Assembly (NCBI GenBank): GCA_024236195.1
Contig: JACKKZ010000002.1
Coordinates: 310,001-374,000, forward strand
Direction of reading: 5' to 3'
From: Sphingomonadaceae bacterium
Lineage (GTDB): Bacteria; Pseudomonadota; Alphaproteobacteria; Sphingomonadales; Sphingomonadaceae
Length of the DNA stretch: 64,000 bases
Part shown: positions 25,532 through 33,095 of the stretch, one piece after another
Layout: each line of letters opens with the position of its first letter
Numbering within the stretch: position 1 is the first letter of the stretch
The notes under the pieces: model-generated
Seen by the model: the letters and a program-made list of their open reading frames with translations, nothing else
Told to the model about the DNA's origin: nothing
The model's database searches: none
Translations under genes and position numbers: made by a program

Positions 25532-26281
25532 ATGGCCAACACAATTGCAGACTCTGCCCCCAACCCGACAATCCGTGCCGAGGAAGCTGCCCATTTCGGC
25601 GCGCTGGCGAAAGACTGGTGGGACCCGAAGGGTTCCTCCGCCATGCTGCACCGGCTCAACCCGGTGCGACTGGGCTTTATACGTGCCGCAGTGGACCTGC
25701 ATTGGGGCAGCGATGTGGAGAATATTCGCCCGCTTGCAGGCAAGGCGGCGATAGATGTCGGCTGCGGCGCGGGGCTGCTGTGCGAACCACTGGCCCGGCT
25801 GGGTGCGGGTGTCACCGGGGTAGATGCTGCGCCAGAGAACATTGCTGCGGCTGAGGCCCATGCGACGGGTGGCGGGCTCGCTATAGACTACCGCGTTGGC
25901 GAGCTGGGATCGCTGGGTCTTGGCCGGTTCGACCTCGTGACTTCGATGGAAGTGATCGAGCATGTGGCCGACAAACAGGCTTTTGTTGATCTGCTGGCTG
26001 CCCATCTTGCCCCCGGCGGGTTGATGATTCTCTCCACCCCCAACCGTACACCGCAATCGAAGCTGCTGATGGTCGAGGCCGCTGAACGGATCGGCATGGT
26101 CCCGCGCGGGACGCATCACTGGAGCGACTTCATCACGCCTGACGAGCTGCGCGAATTGCTGGCGCAAGCGGGCCTGGCCATGGGCGAGCCGACGGGCATT
26201 GCCTTCTCCCCGCTCAAGGGGTTGCACCTGTCCGAGAGCGACCTTTCGCTGAACTATATCGTGACCGTGCATCACGCCTGA
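25532..26281 (+). CDS. ubiG: Ubiquinone biosynthesis O-methyltransferase UbiG
   Basis: The 249-residue SAM methyltransferase performs both O-methylations of ubiquinone synthesis. It has the N-terminal FGALAKDWWDPKG, motif I DVGCGAGLL, motif post-I VTGVDAAPENI, EVIEHV and the UbiG-typical LSTPNRTPQSK and GTHHWSDFI. It is convergent with and overlaps by 10 nt the nicotinamide riboside kinase gene. Confidence 0.94.
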   Translation: MANTIADSAPNPTIRAEEAAHFGALAKDWWDPKGSSAMLHRLNPVRLGFIRAAVDLHWGSDVENIRPLAGKAAIDVGCGAGLLCEPLARLGAGVTGVDAAPENIAAAEAHATGGGLAIDYRVGELGSLGLGRFDLVTSMEVIEHVADKQAFVDLLAAHLAPGGLMILSTPNRTPQSKLLMVEAAERIGMVPRGTHHWSDFITPDELRELLAQAGLAMGEPTGIAFSPLKGLHLSESDLSLNYIVTVHHA

Positions 26282-26784
26282 GCCATCTCGGCAAGGATGG
26301 CGCGCACCAGCGTCTCCCGCTCATCCCAACTGCCTCCGATCCGGGTAAAGGGCACTCTGGCCCGAACCAGCATGTCTTCCGCCACCGCCGCAAATTGTGC
26401 GCGCGACTGGTCGGTTCCGAACATCCGCGTCCCGTCGGCTTGCCATGGCGTGTCAGCCGCGAAGAGGAGGTAGTGCTCGGCCTTGGTATAGGCGAACAGC
26501 TCCGCCGGAATCTTGCCGAACAACATCTGCGCCCAGGCGGCGGTCATCAGCGGATCGGTGTCGAGGATCACCAGCGGGGGATTGCCTGCGCAGGCGGCCT
26601 GCATCGCCGCATCCTGCCCGTGCGCAATAGCCAGCAAGTCCTCCATGGCGAATTCGGTGCCATGCTCTTCGGCATATTCGCGCCCATATTCAGGCACCCA
26701 GGGGCAGGCCAGTTCCTCCGCCAGCTTCGCTGCCAGCACCGACTTGCCCGTGCTTTCCGCGCCATGGAAACAGACCCGGATCAT
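26272..26784 (-). CDS. NadR-type nicotinamide riboside kinase (stand-alone AAA domain)
   Basis: The 170-residue P-loop protein has GAESTGKS (Walker A, 9-16), EYGRE in the substrate region, VILDTDPL (Walker B-like) and a C-terminal GSWDERETL helix. It corresponds to the kinase domain of NadR, which phosphorylates nicotinamide riboside to NMN, without the adenylyltransferase or HTH parts. It starts in an ATGA overlap with pnuC, the riboside transporter, which strongly supports the role in NAD salvage. Confidence 0.85.
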   Translation of the reverse strand: MIRVCFHGAESTGKSVLAAKLAEELACPWVPEYGREYAEEHGTEFAMEDLLAIAHGQDAAMQAACAGNPPLVILDTDPLMTAAWAQMLFGKIPAELFAYTKAEHYLLFAADTPWQADGTRMFGTDQSRAQFAAVAEDMLVRARVPFTRIGGSWDERETLVRAILAEMAQA

Positions 26785-27353
26785 GCGCTGGCACCGCCTT
26801 GACGCGATGCCTTGATCCATTCGCGCAGCCCCATCACTGACAGCACGAGGAAAGCGACATAGAGCCCTGCAGTCAGGTGGAGGTCACGCTGGATGTAGAG
26901 CGCGATGGCCCCCAGGTCGATCGCGATCCACAGCAGCCAGTTCTCGATCCTGCGAATGGAGAGCAGGATCTGCGCCACGACGCTCGCGCCAGTGATCGCA
27001 GCATCGGCAAAAGGCATGGCCGCATCGGTGAGCCGGTGCATCGCCGTCCCCAGCAACAGCGTAACCACCGCAACCGCTGCCAGCGCCGCGACCCGCGCAC
27101 CCCAGCCCATCCAGCGCACCACCACTGCGTGTTCCAGCCCGCCTGCGCGCGCCCACAGGTACCAGCCCCAGCCCTGCACCACGAAGAAGAAGCCCTGCAG
27201 CCCGGCCTCGCCATAGAGCTTCGCTTCCCAGAAGATCAGCGCATAGAGCGTGACCATCGCCATGCCGAAGGGGTAGTTCCAGATGCTGCGCCGCACGAGC
27301 AGGCCGATATTGGCCAGCCCGAGGACAACAGCGATGATCTCCAGACTGTTCAT
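26781..27353 (-). CDS. pnuC: Nicotinamide riboside transporter PnuC
   Basis: The 190-residue protein has about seven membrane segments and the PnuC signatures RRSIWNYPFGM, WEAKLYGEAGLQGFF, VQGWGWYLW and RRIENWLLWIAID. PnuC lets nicotinamide riboside cross the inner membrane by facilitated diffusion, and the riboside is trapped by phosphorylation. The start codon comes 1 nt after the stop of the ArsC-family gene, and its own stop overlaps the kinase start, so four genes form one tightly packed operon (28013 to 26272). Confidence 0.93.
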   Translation of the reverse strand: MNSLEIIAVVLGLANIGLLVRRSIWNYPFGMAMVTLYALIFWEAKLYGEAGLQGFFFVVQGWGWYLWARAGGLEHAVVVRWMGWGARVAALAAVAVVTLLLGTAMHRLTDAAMPFADAAITGASVVAQILLSIRRIENWLLWIAIDLGAIALYIQRDLHLTAGLYVAFLVLSVMGLREWIKASRQGGASA

Positions 27354-27354
27354 C

Positions 27355-27702
27355 TCAGCCAAGCGCCGCCGCCCATTCGCTGTCCTTGAAACCGACCAGC
27401 AGCCCGCCCGGATATTCGACCACCGGGCGTTTGATGGTGGAAGTATGCTCCGCCATGATCGCCACCGCTTTCGCCGCATCAATATCGGCCTTGGTCGCCT
27501 CGTCGAGCTTGCGGAAAGTGGTGCCGCGCGTGTTCAGCACCACCTCAACACCCTTGTCAGCAACCCAGCTTTCCAGCTTCGCCGGGTCCACGCCCTGCTT
27601 CTTGTAGTCGTGGAAGGCGTAGTCAATCCCCTGCCCATCCAACCATTTGCGCGCTTTCTTGACGGTATCGCAATTGGGGATGCCATAGACGGTGATGCTC
27701 AT
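27355..27702 (-). CDS. ArsC/Spx/YffB-family thioredoxin-fold protein
   Basis: The 115-residue protein begins with TVYGIPNCDTVKKARKWL, the CxxxxK active-site region of the ArsC/YffB family, and ends with a strand typical of that fold (RPVVEYPGGLLVGF). YffB-like members lack the full set of arsenate reductase residues and may act as glutathione-linked thiol reductases. The start has an ATGA overlap with the monooxygenase gene. Position in an NAD salvage operon gives no clear hint to its substrate. Confidence 0.85.
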   Translation of the reverse strand: MSITVYGIPNCDTVKKARKWLDGQGIDYAFHDYKKQGVDPAKLESWVADKGVEVVLNTRGTTFRKLDEATKADIDAAKAVAIMAEHTSTIKRPVVEYPGGLLVGFKDSEWAAALG

Positions 27703-28013
27703 TTCCGGTCCTCTGCAGTGAAGTGATGAATGCGCGGATCGGCGCAGCCATAGAGTGTGTAACTGGCGTAGTAATGCTCCCGCCCGGCCTGCTGCGCGGC
27801 GCGATGTTCGGCAACGCGGCCCCATGCACGGGCAGACTCTTCGCTGTCCCATTCGGATAGGGCGATGACTTCGCCGTCTTCGGCCGCGTAGCTCTTGAAG
27901 CTCAGGAATCCGGGCTGGCAGCGCGCCATTTGCTCCATCGCCTCTGCTTCGACGTCATAGGCGGGCTGGTCGATGTCGGCGCGCTTGCGGTTGCGGAAGA
28001 CGACGAGATACAT
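27699..28013 (-). CDS. Antibiotic biosynthesis monooxygenase (ABM)-like small protein
   Basis: The 104-residue protein has a ferredoxin-like dimeric alpha-beta-barrel pattern: MYLVVFRNRKR, MARCQPGFLSFKSY, GEVIALSEWDSEESARAW. This is the ABM/YgiN superfamily, whose members include heme-degrading and quinol monooxygenases and many of unknown substrate. It is the first gene of the four-gene operon leading to pnuC. Confidence 0.78.
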   Translation of the reverse strand: MYLVVFRNRKRADIDQPAYDVEAEAMEQMARCQPGFLSFKSYAAEDGEVIALSEWDSEESARAWGRVAEHRAAQQAGREHYYASYTLYGCADPRIHHFTAEDRK

Positions 28014-28036
28014 GGGTCAGGCTATCCTCCAGTTTC

Positions 28037-28061
28037 CTGAACAAGTGGAACACATGGAACA
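28037..28061. repeat. 25-nt dispersed repeat, family C copy 2
   Basis: This is the exact reverse complement of 14293-14317. It lies in the 169-nt gap upstream of the four-gene NAD salvage operon, which also holds a 16-bp perfect palindrome, GCCCCATGCATGGGGC, at 28082-28097 and no gene. Confidence 0.6.
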
Positions 28062-28182
28062 CTGTCCAATAGCGGAAAACTGCCCCATGCATGGGGCCGT
28101 TGGAACAGGGGCGATCAAGAAAAGCTGAGCGGGGCTTTGCATCACCGCACGCTAGCCAATCACGTTACAGTAGGACAGCCCT

Positions 28183-28650
28183 TCAACGCGCCAGATGCGC
28201 ATCTGCAATCGCCACCGCCAGCGCATCGGCTGCATCCGCCCCAGCCACTTGCACACCGGGGAGCAACACTTTGAGCATCGCCTGCACCTGCTGCTTTTCC
28301 GCTGCGCCCGTGCCCACAACCGCTTTTTTCACCAGTCGTGCGGCATGTTCATTGACCAGCAGGTTACCCCGCGCGCAAGCGGTCAGCACTGCGCCACGTG
28401 CCTGCGCCAGCTTGATCGTGCTTTGCGCATTCTTGTTGGCAAAGATTTCCTCCACCGCCGCCCGGTCCGGCTGGTATTGGCCAATCACCGCAAAAATCGC
28501 ATCGTGGAGGTGGAGCAGCCGCTCCGGCAGGGGAGCCTTGGCATCCGTCTTTACCTGCCCATTGGCGATGTGAGTCAGGCGCGAACCTTCGCTGCGCACC
28601 AGCCCCCAGCCGGTGCAGCTGAGCGAAGGGTCAAGGCCCAGAATAATCAA
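28183..28650 (-). CDS. ruvC: Crossover junction endodeoxyribonuclease RuvC
   Basis: The 155-residue RNase H-fold nuclease resolves Holliday junctions with RuvAB. The four acidic catalytic residues are visible: Asp7 in LGLDPSL, Glu67 or Glu68 in AVEEIF, and Asp139/Asp142 in the C-terminal GADAADALAVA. The length is slightly below the usual 165-175. The upstream neighbour (desaturase) ends 17 nt before its start, so co-transcription is likely; ruvA and ruvB are not here. Confidence 0.94.
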   Translation of the reverse strand: MIILGLDPSLSCTGWGLVRSEGSRLTHIANGQVKTDAKAPLPERLLHLHDAIFAVIGQYQPDRAAVEEIFANKNAQSTIKLAQARGAVLTACARGNLLVNEHAARLVKKAVVGTGAAEKQQVQAMLKVLLPGVQVAGADAADALAVAIADAHLAR

Positions 28651-28667
28651 GGGTGCATCAGCATGGA

Positions 28668-29741
28668 TCAGAACAGGCGCGGCGCGCCAGCACCATCACC
28701 CTTGGGCATACGCTTCACATCCCAGACCAGCCCGACCATTTCCAGCCCGCGAATGACCCAATAAGTCATGTCGATCTCCCACCAGACGGCGGAATTATTG
28801 GCAGAGCGCGGGTGCGCGTGGTGGTTGTTGTGCCAGCCTTCGCCCATGTCGAGCAGGGCGACGATCACATTGTTCCGGTCCTTGCCGGGGCTGTCATAGC
28901 GGCGATAGCCCTTCAGGTGGCAGACCGAATTGAGCATGGAGATGATGTGCAATGTCACCACCATGCGCATACATCCGGCAATCAGCACCGTGCCCAGCGC
29001 ATGTTGCCAGGTGCCGCCAAAGCCATAGCCCCACGCCGCAGGCAGCACGATGCCCGACATCCAGAACCACACCCAGCGTGTCTTGTGCGCCCAGACCAGC
29101 ACCTTGTCGTCCTGCAGACCCTTGCCATAGATCGCCATGTCGGTGCTGCAATCGTCAAACGCCCAGCCGAGCTGCGCATGTGCGAACCCCTTGCGCCCCT
29201 GCAATGGCTTGCCCATCCCGTCGAAGAAGGGGCTGTGCAAGTCCCCCGGCCGGTCGGTCAGCGCGTGATGGCGGCGATGGTTGGCAACCCATGTCAGCGC
29301 CGAGCCGATCCCGCAGGATTGCGCGAGGATCGCCAGCGCATAGCGCATCGGGGTAGAGGTCTTGAACGCGCCATGGCCGAAATAGCGATGATGCGCCATG
29401 TTATGGCCAAGCATGGTCGTGACATAGAAGAAGGCGAAGGCGCTCCATTCCACCGCGCCAGTCGGCTGGGTGATGATCCACGCAATCGCGGCCAGCGTGC
29501 CGAGGTTCTTGAAGCTGGTATAGACCAGGAATTCCTTGTGCTCCGCCTTGGCCTGCGGCGAATTGGGGATCACCCCCATCGGCACTTTTTCTTCCGCCTC
29601 GGCATGCGCCTTGGGCAGGATCAGGTCCCGCTCGGCATCATAGTCGCCGGGGCCGGGGACCAGCGGCAAGTCAACCCTTTCGCGCAATTCCTGCTGCGCA
29701 ACGGTTTCCGTTTTCCCAGGTTTGACAGTCTTGCTCGCCAC
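28668..29741 (-). CDS. Acyl-CoA / fatty acid desaturase, membrane diiron type
   Basis: The 357-residue membrane protein has the three histidine boxes: HNMAHHRYFGH (113-123), HRRHH (155-159) and HNNHH (304-308). They sit between hydrophobic segments as in delta-9 acyl-CoA desaturases. It would insert a cis double bond into acyl chains using an electron-transfer chain. An N-terminal soluble extension of about 70 charged residues precedes the first membrane segment and is unusual in length. Confidence 0.9.
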   Translation of the reverse strand: MASKTVKPGKTETVAQQELRERVDLPLVPGPGDYDAERDLILPKAHAEAEEKVPMGVIPNSPQAKAEHKEFLVYTSFKNLGTLAAIAWIITQPTGAVEWSAFAFFYVTTMLGHNMAHHRYFGHGAFKTSTPMRYALAILAQSCGIGSALTWVANHRRHHALTDRPGDLHSPFFDGMGKPLQGRKGFAHAQLGWAFDDCSTDMAIYGKGLQDDKVLVWAHKTRWVWFWMSGIVLPAAWGYGFGGTWQHALGTVLIAGCMRMVVTLHIISMLNSVCHLKGYRRYDSPGKDRNNVIVALLDMGEGWHNNHHAHPRSANNSAVWWEIDMTYWVIRGLEMVGLVWDVKRMPKGDGAGAPRLF

Positions 29742-29889
29742 GACCCAAATTCCCCTTGATTTCCCGGGGCAGGATAGCGGCGCTGTTTATGGTTTAAAAG
29801 CCATTAACCACGTTCGGAGCGCGGCACTATTCCCGCGCTCCGAAATGGGACAATCATGGGAAATCAGGCAGTTGCCTGAACGATTGCGA

Positions 29890-30636
29890 TCAATCGCCCA
29901 GCTTTGCCATGATTTCGTCAGAAATCTCGTAATTGCCCCATACGGTCTGAACATCATCATCATCGTCGAGCGTATCTACCAGCTTGAGCAGTGTGCCCGC
30001 GCCCTTCTCGTCCATGTCGACGGTAATATTGGGCTTCCACGCCAGCTTGACGCTATCGGCATCGCCCAACGCTTTTTCCAGCTCGGTCGCAACGCCATGC
30101 AGAGCATCGGCAGCGGTCCAGATGGCGTGGCCGTCTTCGGAGCTTTCCACATCTTCCGCGCCTGCTTCAATGGCAGCTTCCAGCACCGTATCCTCGTCGC
30201 CCGCGCTGGCGGGATATTCGATCAGGCCGAGCCGGTCGAAACCGTGACTCACCGAACCTTCGCTGCCAAGGTTGCCGCCATTCTTGGAGAAGGCGGTGCG
30301 GACATTGGTAGCGGTGCGGTTGCGATTGTCAGTCAGCGCCTCGACGATCAGAGCAACGCCGCCCGGACCGTAGCCTTCATAGCGCACTTCTTCATAGTCC
30401 TCGCCGCCAGCGGCAGAGGCCTTGTCGATCGCGCGCTGGATATTGTCCTTGGGCATGGACTGTGCCTTGGCCGCGTTGACCGCCAGGCGCAGGCGCGGGT
30501 TCATATCCGGATCGGGCATACCCATCTTCGCCGCGACGGTGATTTCGCGCGAAAGCTTGGAAAAGAGGTTCGAGCGTTTCTTGTCCTGCGCACCCTTGCG
30601 GTGCATGATGTTCTTGAATTTGGAATGGCCTGCCAT
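29890..30636 (-). CDS. yebC: YebC/PmpR family transcription or translation regulator
   Basis: The 248-residue protein begins with the family hallmark MAGHSKFKNIMHRKGAQD, followed by PRLRLAVNAAKAQSMPKDNI, YEGYGPGGVALIVEALTDN and GSVSHGFDR. YebC proteins were described as DNA-binding regulators, and more recent work links them to translation of proline-rich stretches. They often sit near ruvC, as here, though a desaturase gene lies between. The start is the internal ATG at 30636; the longer open frame upstream is not conserved in style. Confidence 0.95.
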   Translation of the reverse strand: MAGHSKFKNIMHRKGAQDKKRSNLFSKLSREITVAAKMGMPDPDMNPRLRLAVNAAKAQSMPKDNIQRAIDKASAAGGEDYEEVRYEGYGPGGVALIVEALTDNRNRTATNVRTAFSKNGGNLGSEGSVSHGFDRLGLIEYPASAGDEDTVLEAAIEAGAEDVESSEDGHAIWTAADALHGVATELEKALGDADSVKLAWKPNITVDMDEKGAGTLLKLVDTLDDDDDVQTVWGNYEISDEIMAKLGD

Positions 30637-30692
30637 GGCGGAATCGGCTTTCTGAACTGTGTTTTTACGTGATCGAGGGGCGCAATAGCCGC

Positions 30693-31439
30693 ATGACGGG
30701 TCAATTCTCAAGCCTGCAAGAGGCAGGTTTTTTGCCGCGCGAGTGGAATCGCTTCTTCGCTTTCCTGCGCCAGCCCGTGCTGCCACCCATGGCGAGCCCG
30801 CCGGGATGGGCATCGTTGCGCGGAATTGCCCAGCTTTATGCGCTGGATATCCTGCTGATGGCCGGGCTGGTCGGCGCCGGGTTCCTGGTCAAATCGCTGG
30901 GCGTGGAATTGCCCCGCAGCGAGCTGGAAGACTTCACGCTCGATGCAAAGATGATCGGCCTGCTGGTGCTGTTCGCCCCGCTGATGGAAGAAATCGGCTT
31001 CCGCAGCTGGCTCTCCGGTCGCACCGGGCATTTCGTGGCGCTGGTTGCAGTGGGGATCGGGCTGGTCGCCTTGCCAGTCACGCAATCGGCCATCGGCATG
31101 CCGCTGGTGGGCGGCGGCTTCCTCCTGCTGGCGCTGGCCATGGCGGGACTCGCCCTGTGGCTTTGGCGCGGCCAGCCTGCCGGGGCGTGGTTCACCCGCC
31201 ATTTCCGCTGGTTTTATTACGCCAGCGCGCTGGCCTTCGCGCTGATCCATTTCACCAATTACAAGCCCGACGAAGGGCTCGTGCTGCTGGCGCTGGTCGT
31301 GCCCCAATTCATCGCCGGGCTGATCTTCGGCTATGGCCGGGTGCAGTATGGCCTGTGGGCGAGCGTGTTGCTGCACATGCTGCACAATGCGCTGGTGGTT
31401 GGGGCAGTGCTGGGATTTGGAGGGAGTGGCGCGGGTTAA
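30693..31439 (+). CDS. CPBP-family intramembrane metalloprotease
   Basis: The protein has about 248 residues and several hydrophobic segments. It has the motif EExxxR (Glu99, Glu100, Arg104 in LMEEIGFRSWL), FALIHFTN as the second histidine motif and LLHMLHNAL as the third. This is the CAAX protease/bacteriocin-processing (Abi) family. Its substrate is unknown. A GTG at 30669 would add eight residues; I prefer the ATG. It is divergent from yebC. Confidence 0.83.
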   Translation: MTGQFSSLQEAGFLPREWNRFFAFLRQPVLPPMASPPGWASLRGIAQLYALDILLMAGLVGAGFLVKSLGVELPRSELEDFTLDAKMIGLLVLFAPLMEEIGFRSWLSGRTGHFVALVAVGIGLVALPVTQSAIGMPLVGGGFLLLALAMAGLALWLWRGQPAGAWFTRHFRWFYYASALAFALIHFTNYKPDEGLVLLALVVPQFIAGLIFGYGRVQYGLWASVLLHMLHNALVVGAVLGFGGSGAG

Positions 31440-31440
31440 G

Positions 31441-31758
31441 TCACACCTGCACCGCTGTCCCGCTGGCGCTGACCATCAGCATCGAGCCATTCTGGCCGAT
31501 CACTTCATAGTCGAGATCGACCCCGATCACGCCATTGCCGCCCAGCTTGTGCGATTCCTCTTCCATTTCCGCCAGCGCTTCCTTGCGCGCGCGGGCGAGG
31601 ACATTCTCATATTTACCCGAACGCCCGCCAACGATGTCAGTGATCGAGGCGAACAGGTCGCGAAACAGGTTTGCGCCGACGATCACTTCGCCGGTCACGA
31701 TGCCCAGATATTGCCGGACCGGACGCCCCTCGATCGCGTTGGTGGTGGTGACGATCAT
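31441..31758 (-). CDS. YbjQ/UPF0145 family protein
   Basis: The 105-residue protein shows the family pattern: MIVTTTNAIEGRPVRQYLGI, VTGEVIVGANLFRDLFASI, RSGKYENVLARARKEAL and NGVIGVDLDYEVIG. YbjQ-like proteins form compact pentameric rings and were suggested to bind metals; the function is unknown. The start has a good site (AGAGGAGGATAGC). It is convergent with the CPBP gene, with one base between stops. Confidence 0.87.
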   Translation of the reverse strand: MIVTTTNAIEGRPVRQYLGIVTGEVIVGANLFRDLFASITDIVGGRSGKYENVLARARKEALAEMEEESHKLGGNGVIGVDLDYEVIGQNGSMLMVSASGTAVQV

Positions 31759-31801
31759 GCTATCCTCCTCTTGCACTCAGGCAGGGGAGGATAGCACCCA
31801 T

Positions 31802-32038
31802 TCAGCCAAGGCCAAGCGCGGCCTTGTAGGTATCGAGCACCATTTCCATTTCCGCGCGGTCGTTGGCGTCCATTTTCCGCAGGCGCACGATCTGGCGCAT
31901 GATCTTCGCGTCATAGCCCACCGCCTTGGCCTCGGCATAAACATCGCGAATATCGTCAGCGATGCCCTTCTTTTCTTCTTCGAGGCGTTCGATGCGCTCG
32001 ATCAGCAGGCGCAGGCGGTCATCGGTGGCTTCGGCCAT
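31802..32038 (-). CDS. gapR: GapR-like (DUF2312) DNA-binding protein
   Basis: The 78-residue helical protein has RLLIERIERLEEEKKGIADDI, YAEAKAVGYDAKIMRQIVRLRK and a short C-terminal helix. This is the DUF2312 pattern of GapR, the Caulobacter nucleoid-associated protein that binds overtwisted DNA and helps replication and transcription. It is short, with the N-terminal extension of the Caulobacter protein absent. ATG at 32038 follows GGAGCCCC; a GTG lies one codon upstream. Confidence 0.83.
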   Translation of the reverse strand: MAEATDDRLRLLIERIERLEEEKKGIADDIRDVYAEAKAVGYDAKIMRQIVRLRKMDANDRAEMEMVLDTYKAALGLG

Positions 32039-32198
32039 CACGGGGCTCCATTTATCGGGTGAATCAGTTGAGGCAGCCGCTTAGCGGGACCAGACGAGTG
32101 GCGAAAGGGTGCATGGCAGGGCGCATCATGATTTTCCCCGGCAAGGCTTGCACGCCCCCCGGCTTGCGATAGATTGCGCGGGGTCGGGGGCCTGAACA

Positions 32199-33095
32199 AT
32201 GAGCGACGTTTTCATTTCCTATTCGCGCCGTGACCAGGAAAAGGTCACCCATTTGGCGCGCGCGATTGAGGCAGAAGGGTATAGCGTGTGGTGGGACAAG
32301 GAGCTCCCGCCGCATCTCAGCTATGGCGATGTCATCACTGACAAGATCGCTGCAGCCAAGGCAGCTATCGTGGTCTGGTCCCCGGAAGCGGCGAAGAGCG
32401 AATGGGTGCGGGCAGAGGCCGACATGGCCCGCAACCAGAAGAAGCTGGTACAGACAGCGCTGGGCGACGTGATGCCGCCGCTGCCCTTCAACCAGATCCA
32501 ATATGCCAATATCGCCGACTGGCAGGGCGAGCCGGACCATCCCGGCTGGAGCAAGGTAAAGGTCAGCCTGGCTGAACTATGCGGCGGGAATGGCGGCGCG
32601 GCGGCCCAAGGCTACACTTCGGCACAGGCATCACCAGTCGTCACCCCGGCAGCCGCGACAGCCACATCCCGCCCGCAGAAATCCAACACGCCGATCATGG
32701 TCGGGATCGCCCTTGCCGCGCTGGTGCTGGGCACAGCGGGCTGGTTCGTGCTGCGCCCAGGCGAGGATACACCCTCCCCCGTCAGCACCACTGACATCGC
32801 GGCAGCCGGGACCGGCAGCGACACGCTGGCAATGCCGACCGAAGCGGTCGAAATCCTCCCGCAGTCAAGCACGCGCCTGCTCACCGAGGCAGAAGTGGCC
32901 GCGCTCGGCAAGATGGAATTGCGCTTTGCCCGGAACGAGATCTTTGCCCGCAATGGGCGCATCTTTCGCAGCCCGGAGCTAAAGGCCCATTTCCAGCGCT
33001 TCAGCTGGTATCGCCCGATCAGCTTCGAAGTGACGCTGACCGATATCGAACAGCAGAATGTCGCCTTGCTCAAGGCCGCCGAGGATCGCCTGTGA
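32199..33095 (+). CDS. TIR domain protein with transmembrane segment and YARHG domain
   Basis: The 298-residue protein has an N-terminal TIR domain (about 1-125: DVFISYSRRDQ, GYSVWWDKEL, AIVVWSPEAAKSEWVRAEA). Glu73 in WVRAE aligns with the catalytic glutamate of NAD-cleaving TIR enzymes, so it may be an active NADase or cyclic-ADPR synthase. A Pro/Ala/Thr-rich linker leads to one membrane segment (about 165-186), a second linker, and a C-terminal YARHG-like domain (about 238-293: LRFARNEIFARNGRIF, FSWYRP) probably on the outer face. Its stop overlaps the start of the cyclase gene by 4 nt. TIR proteins coupled to a cyclase recall Pycsar and other defence systems; a role in normal signalling is also possible. 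Confidence 0.85.
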   Translation: MSDVFISYSRRDQEKVTHLARAIEAEGYSVWWDKELPPHLSYGDVITDKIAAAKAAIVVWSPEAAKSEWVRAEADMARNQKKLVQTALGDVMPPLPFNQIQYANIADWQGEPDHPGWSKVKVSLAELCGGNGGAAAQGYTSAQASPVVTPAAATATSRPQKSNTPIMVGIALAALVLGTAGWFVLRPGEDTPSPVSTTDIAAAGTGSDTLAMPTEAVEILPQSSTRLLTEAEVAALGKMELRFARNEIFARNGRIFRSPELKAHFQRFSWYRPISFEVTLTDIEQQNVALLKAAEDRL

